Shown here in pieces: positions 14,128 through 19,862 of a stretch of DNA of 19,862 nt. Position numbers and translations under genes: made by a program. The DNA comes from Candidatus Sumerlaeota bacterium. GTDB taxonomy: Bacteria > Sumerlaeota > Sumerlaeia > JADFCT01. The DNA lies in assembly GCA_017161665.1 (NCBI GenBank), contig JADFCT010000023.1:1-19862 (forward strand). The letters run 5' to 3'. The notes beneath the pieces are model-generated. The model had not been told where the DNA came from. It ran no database searches and saw nothing but the letters and a program-made list of their open reading frames with translations. How positions within the stretch are numbered: position 1 is the stretch's first letter; every line of letters starts with the position of its first letter.

Positions 14128-15645
14128 ATGAATCGTCGTTCCTTTGTTCGTGGATTGACCACCGCCGGCATGGCGGCGGCGTTGCGTCCGCGCGCCTTCG
14201 CGCAGTCGGCCCGTCGTCCCAACATTCTGTTCCTTCCCGTCGATGATCTCAAACCCCTGTTGGGGTGTTACGGCTATGACGGGATCCAGACGCCGAACAT
14301 GGATCGCATCGCCGCGCGGGGGATGACGTTTATCAACAATCAGTGCCAGCAGGCGGTCTGCGGGCCATCGCGCGCCAGTCTGATGACGGGCCTGCGCCCG
14401 GACACGACGCAGGTCTGGGACCTGGCGACGAAGATGCGCGATGTCCTGCCCGATATTCTGACGCTGCCCCAGTACCTGAAACAAAACGGCTATGAAACGC
14501 ACGGCATGGGCAAGATCTTTGATGGGCGTTGTTGCGATGGATGGGTGACTCAGGACGCCGTTTCCTGGTCCATTCCCTGCATCCGGCCCGGTGGACGGCT
14601 TTATGCCGACCCATCCAAAGCCGCCGGGAAGCCGGCCCCCGAAAAGCGGGCTTCCGTCAATCGTCCGGCCACCGAATGCGCCGACGTGGAGGACACCGTT
14701 TATATCGACGGCATGACGGCCGAAAAAGGCGTCGAGGCCCTGCGGCGTCTGGCCAGGGGCGACAAGCCCTTCTTCCTGGGGGTGGGGTTCGCCAAACCCC
14801 ACCTGCCTTTCTGCGCGCCAAAAAAATACTGGGATCTGTACCAGCGCGACGACTTCAAAATCCACCCCTTCCAGAAACACAGCCTCAATGGCCCTGCGTT
14901 GGCCTATCAGGACTCCGGCGAGTTGCGCACGGGGTATACGGACGTCCCGGCCAGTGGACCGTTTCCCGAGGAAAAACAACTCGAAATGATCCACGGCTAT
15001 CACGCCTGCGTGTCATTCGTGGATGCCCAGATTGGCAAACTGCTGGATGAACTGGACCGCTCAGGCGTCGCCGACAATACGATCCTTGTCCTTTGGGGCG
15101 ATCACGGCTGGCACTTGGGCGACCATGGGATGTGGTGTAAGCACAGCAATTTTGAGCAGGCCGCTCGGGCGCCCTTGCTCATTGCCGCGCCGGGCGCCCA
15201 AGCCCGGGGCGCGCGCACGCTGTCGCCGTCCGAGTTTGTCGATATTTTTCCGACGTTATGTGAACTGGTTGGGCTGTCCATTCCGCCGCAACTCGAAGGC
15301 GCCAGCCTGGTTCCCATTCTCAATAATCCCGAGGCGTCGGTCAAGGCGGCTGCCATCAGTCAATACCCGCGCACCCATGAAGGCCGGCCGGTCATGGGCT
15401 ATTCCTATCGCACAAGCCGGTACCGCTATACGCAATGGATTCAGAAGAATTTCCGAAAAGGCGAGACGCAGGGGCCGGTGGTGGCCACCGAACTGTATGA
15501 CTACGCAACCGATCCCATGGAGACGCGCAATCTGGCCGATGAGGCGGCGCTTCAACCGACGCGACACGCCTTCGATCGGTTGATCGCGAACGGGTGGCGT
15601 GGATTGAAAGGCGCGTCGTTTCCGGGCGAACGCGCCGGCGCCTGA
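14128..15645 (+). CDS. Tat-exported sulfatase, iduronate-2-sulfatase-like
   Basis: A 505-residue alkaline-phosphatase-fold sulfatase that hydrolyses sulfate esters outside the cytoplasm. The N-terminus RRSFVRGLTTAGMAAAL with A-F-A-Q near 26 is a twin-arginine signal. Active-site features: D39-D40 (metal), C78-G-P-S-R82 with LMTG, where Cys becomes formylglycine, and GDHGWHLGDHGMWCKH (324-339), typical of the iduronate-2-sulfatase branch (S1_7-like). A formylglycine-generating enzyme elsewhere in the genome is required; none is in the window. AAGGAG lies 7 nt before the ATG, inside the end of the GT2 gene, so it is in that operon. The natural substrate is unknown; a sulfated host or algal glycan, or the cell's own glycan, are both possible. 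Confidence 0.93.
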   Translation: MNRRSFVRGLTTAGMAAALRPRAFAQSARRPNILFLPVDDLKPLLGCYGYDGIQTPNMDRIAARGMTFINNQCQQAVCGPSRASLMTGLRPDTTQVWDLATKMRDVLPDILTLPQYLKQNGYETHGMGKIFDGRCCDGWVTQDAVSWSIPCIRPGGRLYADPSKAAGKPAPEKRASVNRPATECADVEDTVYIDGMTAEKGVEALRRLARGDKPFFLGVGFAKPHLPFCAPKKYWDLYQRDDFKIHPFQKHSLNGPALAYQDSGELRTGYTDVPASGPFPEEKQLEMIHGYHACVSFVDAQIGKLLDELDRSGVADNTILVLWGDHGWHLGDHGMWCKHSNFEQAARAPLLIAAPGAQARGARTLSPSEFVDIFPTLCELVGLSIPPQLEGASLVPILNNPEASVKAAAISQYPRTHEGRPVMGYSYRTSRYRYTQWIQKNFRKGETQGPVVATELYDYATDPMETRNLADEAALQPTRHAFDRLIANGWRGLKGASFPGERAGA

Positions 15646-15915
15646 TCTTCTAATCTACAAACCGACGAACCGAGTGGGGCTTAACCGCCCCACACCCCGT
15701 ACTGAATAGAATGGGTGTGTTTCCCCGTGACAGACCCTGAGTGTTTTGGTTTGGCTGGAGGGATCTATTGAGTTCCGTCAGCCCAATATACGCCTGCACT
15801 GCAAGACAGTCGCGGAGGGAATGGAATGATGCGGCCGGATTCCTTTTTCCCCTGAATTGCTCAAAGCCATCCGCAAAACCTTAAATCAATGGCGCGTGAT
15901 CGTTCATTTTTGCGA
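15646..15915. other. Gene-free gap between the two sulfatases
   Basis: No coding frame of note is seen. It holds a stem-loop at 15674-15693, described separately, and then about 220 nt in which I see nothing recognisable before the candidate promoter of the second sulfatase. Confidence 0.4.
15674..15693 (+). terminator. GC-rich stem-loop after the first sulfatase gene
   Basis: GTGGGGC-TTAACC-GCCCCAC forms a perfect 7-bp stem with a 6-nt loop, 28 nt after the stop codon. It is not followed by T residues, so it may stabilise the transcript end or be a factor-assisted terminator rather than an intrinsic one. Confidence 0.4.
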
Positions 15916-15943
15916 TTGCCTTCCTCCAATTCTGCGGTATAGT
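15916..15943 (+). promoter_or_regulatory. Candidate promoter of the second sulfatase gene
   Basis: TTGCCT (15916-15921) and TATAGT (15938-15943), spaced by 16 nt, precede the chosen start by 38 nt. The -10 box is good; the -35 box is fair. Confidence 0.4.
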
Positions 15944-15981
15944 CCGATGAATTGGAGCAAATCACCAAAAGGATGGGCGCG

Positions 15982-17502
15982 ATGAAGAGAACGATGGACC
16001 GACGCAATTTTATCCGGGCTGCCATGGGGGGCGCCGCTTTGGCGCTGACGTCCATGGGGCGCGCGCAGTCGCCGGCGCCAAATACATTGCCCAATGTGAT
16101 CTTTCTGATGGCCGACGACATGGGATTCGGCGACCCCCGCTGTAATAACGCCCTGTCAAAAATTCCCACGCCAAACCTGGATCGGCTGGCCCTGGAAGGG
16201 ATGCGTTTCACCGACGCCCATTCGCCGTCGGCCGTCTGCACCCCGACGCGCTATGGCGTTTTGACAGGCCGGTACTGCTGGCGCTCCCGTTTGAAGCGCG
16301 GCGTGCTGATGGGCTATGACAAGCATCTGATCAGCCCCGATCGTCTGACCATCGCCGATGTCATGGGAGCCAAGGGCTATCATACCGGCATCGTCGGCAA
16401 ATGGCACTTGGGGCTGGATTGGGCCCTGAAAAGTGACAAGCAGGACGATGTGGACTTCTCGCGGCCGGTGACGATCGGTCCCGTTCAATATGGCTTTGAT
16501 TACTCCTATCTCGTTCCGGCCAGTCTGGATATGGCCCCCTATGTGTACGTCGAAAACAATCGGCCTCTGGTGGAGGCGGGCCTTGTGGAACAGCCGGCCC
16601 TGTCTTTTCCGACCTTTGTCCGAAAGGGGCCGCGCGCCAAAGACTTTGACATGGCCGGAACGCTGGATCATCTGACCGAAAAGGCTTGCGGTTATATTTC
16701 ACAGCGAGCCAGCTCTGGCAAACCGTTCTTTCTCTATTTCCCCCTGACGTCGCCCCACAAGCCGGCCTGGCCCCATCCCCGTTTCGAGGGCCAAAGCGGT
16801 CTGGGCCCCTATGGCGATTTCATCATCCAGACCGACTGGACCATCGGTCAGGTTCTCAAGGCCCTGGATGACGCCAAAATCGCCGACAACACGCTCATCA
16901 TCGTCAGTAGTGACAATGGATCGTATATGTATCGTCGCGATGCGGACGATGCGCCCAACCATGTGGACGATCCTTCGGTCCAGGCCTACCGGGCCGATCA
17001 GCATCGGGCCAACTCTATCTATCGCGGCACCAAGGCCGACATCTGGGAGGCGGGCCATCGCGTGCCCTTCCTGGCCCGGTGGCCGGCTCAGATCGCCAAA
17101 GGAAGCCGTTGCGAGGAAACCATCTGTCACACGGATCTGATGGCCACCTTTGCGGAGATCACGGGCTATGACCTGCCGGACAATGCGGGCGAAGACAGTT
17201 TCAGTTTCGCCCCTCTTCTCAAGGGACAGTCGCGACCGACCCCGCGACCGCCCGTCATCCACCACTCGGTCAACGGAACCTTCGCCATCCGTGACGGCAA
17301 CTGGAAACTCGTGGCCAGCGACGGCTCGGGAGGGCGGGAAAAACCGGCGGGCAAGCCGTTTCAGAAACCCTTTCAACTCTTCGACCTGTCCCGTGATCCC
17401 ATGGAAAAGAACAATGTGATCGACGATCACCCCGAAGAGGCGCGCAAACTGGAGGAGAAACTCCGAATCATTCGAAGCTCCGGACACAGCCGAGGCGTCT
17501 GA
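15982..17502 (+). CDS. Tat-exported arylsulfatase-type sulfatase
   Basis: A 506-residue type I sulfatase, clearly a different branch from its upstream neighbour. The leader MKRTMDRRNFIRAAMGGAAL is a twin-arginine signal, with cleavage likely after G-R-A-Q (26-29). D45-D46 bind metal. C86-T-P-T-R90-YGVLTG is the formylglycine motif, with Thr where the other enzyme has Ser. GKWHLG and SSDNGS supply further active-site residues, as in arylsulfatase A-like enzymes. The ATG at 15982 has AAAGGA 8 nt upstream. The ATG at 15973 directly abuts that site and the TTG at 15952 lies before it, so both are less likely. The gap of 336 nt and a candidate promoter suggest separate transcription. It converges on hypE with only 73 nt between; I see no clear terminator there. 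Confidence 0.93.
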   Translation: MKRTMDRRNFIRAAMGGAALALTSMGRAQSPAPNTLPNVIFLMADDMGFGDPRCNNALSKIPTPNLDRLALEGMRFTDAHSPSAVCTPTRYGVLTGRYCWRSRLKRGVLMGYDKHLISPDRLTIADVMGAKGYHTGIVGKWHLGLDWALKSDKQDDVDFSRPVTIGPVQYGFDYSYLVPASLDMAPYVYVENNRPLVEAGLVEQPALSFPTFVRKGPRAKDFDMAGTLDHLTEKACGYISQRASSGKPFFLYFPLTSPHKPAWPHPRFEGQSGLGPYGDFIIQTDWTIGQVLKALDDAKIADNTLIIVSSDNGSYMYRRDADDAPNHVDDPSVQAYRADQHRANSIYRGTKADIWEAGHRVPFLARWPAQIAKGSRCEETICHTDLMATFAEITGYDLPDNAGEDSFSFAPLLKGQSRPTPRPPVIHHSVNGTFAIRDGNWKLVASDGSGGREKPAGKPFQKPFQLFDLSRDPMEKNNVIDDHPEEARKLEEKLRIIRSSGHSRGV

Positions 17503-17575
17503 AGCGAACATTGAGGCCGCTGGGATAATCGAAGGCCAAAGATCCGCCCAATCCATGGGACCGCGACGCCACGGC

Positions 17576-18631
17576 CTAACAAATCCTGGGCAGTTGTTCG
17601 CCGCTCATCATGGCGAGGAGGCGCGTGGTCCCCAGGGTGGTCTGGAGGCGCACCTGACCGGGTCGGCCGGTTTCGACGCGTCCAATGGCGCGGGCGCCGT
17701 CGCCGTTGGGCAGGGGGCGCAAGACGTCAAGGGCGCGGTCGGCTTCCTCCTCGGGAACGAAGGCGATGAACCGTCCCTCGTTCGCCACATAAAGGGGATC
17801 GAATCCCAGTAATTCACACGCGGCGCGAACGCCCTCGACCACGGGAACGGACTCTTCGACGATTCCGATGGCGGCGCCGGCGCTCCGGGCGATTTCATTG
17901 AGCGCCGAGGCCAGCCCTCCGCGGGTCAGATCGCGCAGACAATGGACGGAAAGGCCCGCGCCAAACAGCGCCTCTGTCAGGTGATGAACCGGCGCCAGAT
18001 CGCTTTCCACGTCGCATTCCAACTCAATGCCTTTGCGTCCGGCCATGACGGCGATTCCGTGGCGGCCAATGTCGCCGCTCAAGATCACGACGTCGCCGGG
18101 GCGAACCGCCGCGGGCGACACCGCCCGCCCCGCGGGAACGACGCCCACGCCGGCCGTGTTGATATAAATCCCGTCGCCCTTGCCGCGGTCCACGACCTTC
18201 GTGTCGCCCGTGACGATGCGGACGCCCGTTTCGCGGGCGGCGGCGGCCATGGACTCGACCACCCGGCGCAGATCGGCGATGGGAAAGCCTTCCTCCAGAA
18301 TGAAACCTGCCGTCAGCCAAAGGGGGCGGGCGCCACACATGGCCAGATCGTTCACCGTCCCGTGAACGGCCATGGCGCCGATGTCGCCGCCGGGGAAGAC
18401 AATCGGCTGGACCACATAGGAATCGGTGGTCAGGGCCAGTCGTCCCTCCGGCAATTCCAGGATGGCGCCGTCATGCCCTTCCGGCGGCCCGGAAGGACCG
18501 AAGTGTTCCAGAAAGAGGTCTTTGATCAGGTCATTCATTAATTGCCCCCCGCCACCATGGGCGAGCAAGACGCGCTCGCGCCGGGCGATGGGGAGGGGAC
18601 AGGCGGGTTCGAAGGGGTTCGGGTCGGTCAT
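17576..18631 (-). CDS. hypE: Hydrogenase maturation protein HypE
   Basis: HypE dehydrates a carbamoyl group on its C-terminal cysteine to thiocyanate, giving the CN ligands of the [NiFe]-hydrogenase active site, in the cytoplasm with HypF, HypC and HypD. The 351-residue product has the PurM-like ATP-binding start LLAHGGGGQLMNDLI, TTDSYVV, GTVNDLAMCGA, TGDTKVVDRGKGDGIYINTAG, DLTRGGLASALNEIA, and the essential C-terminal P-R-I-C. The frame continues to a TTG at 18694, but those residues come from a repeat in the intergenic DNA, so I chose the ATG at 18631. No strong ribosome site is seen before it, so expression may depend on read-through from hypD. No hydrogenase structural genes are in the window. 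Confidence 0.95.
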   Translation of the reverse strand: MTDPNPFEPACPLPIARRERVLLAHGGGGQLMNDLIKDLFLEHFGPSGPPEGHDGAILELPEGRLALTTDSYVVQPIVFPGGDIGAMAVHGTVNDLAMCGARPLWLTAGFILEEGFPIADLRRVVESMAAAARETGVRIVTGDTKVVDRGKGDGIYINTAGVGVVPAGRAVSPAAVRPGDVVILSGDIGRHGIAVMAGRKGIELECDVESDLAPVHHLTEALFGAGLSVHCLRDLTRGGLASALNEIARSAGAAIGIVEESVPVVEGVRAACELLGFDPLYVANEGRFIAFVPEEEADRALDVLRPLPNGDGARAIGRVETGRPGQVRLQTTLGTTRLLAMMSGEQLPRIC

Positions 18632-18637
18632 AAGATT

Positions 18638-18691
18638 ACAATCAATTTTCCCACAGATTGCCCAGATTTTTGGAGATTTCGAAACAATCAA
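18638..18691. repeat. CACAGATT-type repeat between hypD and hypE, flanked by 8-bp direct repeats
   Basis: The segment CCACAGATTGCCCAGATTTT (18651-18670) and what follows resemble a common intergenic repeat type (CACAGATT-rich). It is bordered by ACAATCAA at 18638-18645 and again at 18684-18691, an exact 8-bp direct repeat that could be a target-site duplication around a 38-nt insert. Only one copy occurs in the window. Confidence 0.45.
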
Positions 18692-18713
18692 CAAATCGTG
18701 ACGGCGCCGACGG

Positions 18714-19805
18714 CTATCCTTGATCGCGGCGATAGCGGTAATAGGCGGCGCAGGCCCCTTCCGACGAAACCATCGTCGCCCCCAGGGGATGGTCCGGCGA
18801 ACAGCGCGTCCCGAAGGCCGGGCACTCCGTCGGTTTCAATAATCCCTGGAGCACCTGCCCGGCCAAGCATTCATCGGATTCCGGCGTCGGCGCCGATTCC
18901 AGGCCGAAGCGGATTTCCGCATCATATTCCGCCCATTCGGGCCGCAACGCCAGGCCGCTGTTGGGTATCAGGCCCAACCCCCGCCAGCGTCGGTCCGAAA
19001 CCTGAAACACCGCGTTCATCACCGCCAACGCCGAGGGATTGCCCTCCGCCCGGACCACCCGCTGATACATGTTCGTCACCTCGGCCTGCCCTGCTTCCAG
19101 CTGGCGCACACCGTCGAGAATCCCGAACAGAATATCAATGGGCTCGAATCCCGTCACGGCGATCGGCGTCCCGTGGCGACGGGCGATGGCCTCATAGTCC
19201 GCAAGCCCTGTGACGGCGCAGACGTGTCCGGGGGCCAGTAGGGCCTGAACAGCGCAACCGGGGGCGGACAAGACGGCCTCGATGGCCGGAGGGACGAGGA
19301 CATGCGCCACGAGGAGGGAGAAATTGTTCAACCCCCGCGCCCGGGCCTCCCGAAGGGCCAGCGCGCAGCCCGGCGCCGTCGTCTCAAAGCCAATGGCAAA
19401 AAAGACAAATTCCCGATCCGGCGCGGCCACGGCCTCACATACGGCGTCCAGGGGAGAATAAACCATGCGAACATCGCCGCCTTCCGCCTTCACGCCGAAC
19501 AAATCCTGTCGCGAACCGGGCACGCGCATCATGTCGCCAAAAACGCAGAGCGTGACGTTCGGGCGGCGGGCCAGCTCGATGGCCGCGTCAATAGCCTCGG
19601 CCGGCGTCACACAGACCGGACAGCCGGGGCCGTGGAGCAACGTCAGCCCGGGGGGCAGGAGCTGATCCAGTCCATAGCGGAGGATCGCATGGGTCTGGCC
19701 GCCACAGATCTCCATGAGCGTCCAGGGCCGGGTCACGGTTTCCGCGATATACTTCGCCAAATTCCGACAGGCGTCCGGGCTGCGATATTCGTCCACGTGT
19801 TTCAT
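18714..19805 (-). CDS. hypD: Hydrogenase maturation protein HypD
   Basis: HypD is the iron-sulfur scaffold that, with HypC, carries the Fe(CN)2CO unit before insertion into [NiFe]-hydrogenase. The 363-residue product shows MEICGGQTHAILRYGL, the HGPGCPVCVTP motif, AIGFETTAPGCAL, TGFEPIDILFGI, and a C-terminal cysteine set (ECLAG, TECPAFGTRC, EGAC) for the [4Fe-4S] cluster. The start MKHVDEYR at 19805 matches the usual family beginning. An in-frame ATG at 19832 would add nine unrelated residues. The chosen ATG overlaps a possible hypC stop (ATGA). The stop codon lies at the end of an 18-nt sequence shared with 12021-12038. The order hypD-hypE indicates one operon. Confidence 0.95.
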   Translation of the reverse strand: MKHVDEYRSPDACRNLAKYIAETVTRPWTLMEICGGQTHAILRYGLDQLLPPGLTLLHGPGCPVCVTPAEAIDAAIELARRPNVTLCVFGDMMRVPGSRQDLFGVKAEGGDVRMVYSPLDAVCEAVAAPDREFVFFAIGFETTAPGCALALREARARGLNNFSLLVAHVLVPPAIEAVLSAPGCAVQALLAPGHVCAVTGLADYEAIARRHGTPIAVTGFEPIDILFGILDGVRQLEAGQAEVTNMYQRVVRAEGNPSALAVMNAVFQVSDRRWRGLGLIPNSGLALRPEWAEYDAEIRFGLESAPTPESDECLAGQVLQGLLKPTECPAFGTRCSPDHPLGATMVSSEGACAAYYRYRRDQG

Positions 19806-19862
19806 CGGAACCGGCGCATCTCCAGAGGACATTCGTCATCCATCATGCTCTGTATTGCCTTC
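19802..19862 (-). CDS. hypC: Possible 3' end of hypC, cut by the window edge
   Basis: One minus-strand frame is open from the window edge to a TGA at 19804-19802 and reads KAIQSMMDDECPLEMRRFR. The stop overlaps the hypD ATG by four bases, as often in hypC-hypD pairs. The 19 residues are too few to identify the family, and the call rests on gene order. The other two frames stop within 10 codons. Confidence 0.4.
   Translation of the reverse strand, partial: KAIQSMMDDECPLEMRRFR

Noticed and set aside
12918..14252. Minus-strand open frame of 444 codons
   Set aside because: It lies opposite the GT2 gene and parts of its neighbours and has an Arg/Pro/Gly-rich shadow composition; the plus-strand genes carry clear motifs and ribosome sites.
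18632..18694. N-terminal extension of HypE from a TTG codon
   Set aside because: It reads through a CACAGATT-type repeat and has no family similarity.
1..19862. tRNA, rRNA, integrase or transposase genes
   Set aside because: None could be recognised on either strand, so there is no support for a prophage or integrated island boundary.

Overview
The window is GC-rich bacterial DNA with strong Shine-Dalgarno sites and mostly compact genes. The content suggests an environmental bacterium of the PVC or Hydrogenedentota/Lentisphaerota kind, because it has two Tat-exported formylglycine-type sulfatases, large secreted proteins of unknown function, [NiFe]-hydrogenase maturation genes and repeat-filled intergenic gaps. 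This placement is an inference from gene content only.

Layout. (1) 85-2771, minus strand: two adjacent secreted proteins of unknown function, probably distant paralogs in one operon. (2) 2944-4875, minus: threonyl-tRNA synthetase (thrS), with related short repeats on both sides. (3) 5236-7230, minus: a full-length single-chain aconitase-family protein in which all three positions expected to hold [4Fe-4S] cysteine ligands, plus one substrate-binding arginine, are replaced. (4) 7809-9020, plus: long-form ribosome hibernation factor (hpf) behind two perfect palindromes, then a small EF-hand protein; each is followed by a convincing hairpin terminator. (5) 9181-11602, plus: a translationally coupled trio of HpcH/HpaI-type pyruvate aldolase, acylneuraminate-type cytidylyltransferase and D-2-hydroxyacid dehydrogenase. 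(6) 11603-12124: a gene-free mosaic of interspersed repeats. (7) 12125-17502, plus: an MptE-like/DUF115 protein, a family 2 glycosyltransferase and two sulfatases. (8) 17576-19862, minus: hypE, hypD and probably the last codons of hypC.

How the genes may work together. Regions 5 and 7 read as a surface-glycan locus. An aldolase would make a 2-keto-3-deoxy acid from pyruvate and an aldehyde, the cytidylyltransferase would activate it as a CMP-sugar, and the DUF115 and GT2 proteins would be candidate transferases. The sulfatases may act on sulfated glycans outside the cytoplasm. No PEP-dependent NeuB-type synthase is seen, so the proposed route to the CMP-activated acid is unusual. It is a hypothesis from gene order.

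Most notable. The aconitase-family protein without cluster ligands, the aldolase/CMP-transferase pathway, and two copies of a roughly 160-bp repeat (4915-5070 and 11749-11916) whose 17-nt ends are exchanged and inverted relative to a core in constant orientation. Several upstream in-frame extensions (thrS, hypE) are encoded by repeat DNA, so shorter starts were chosen.
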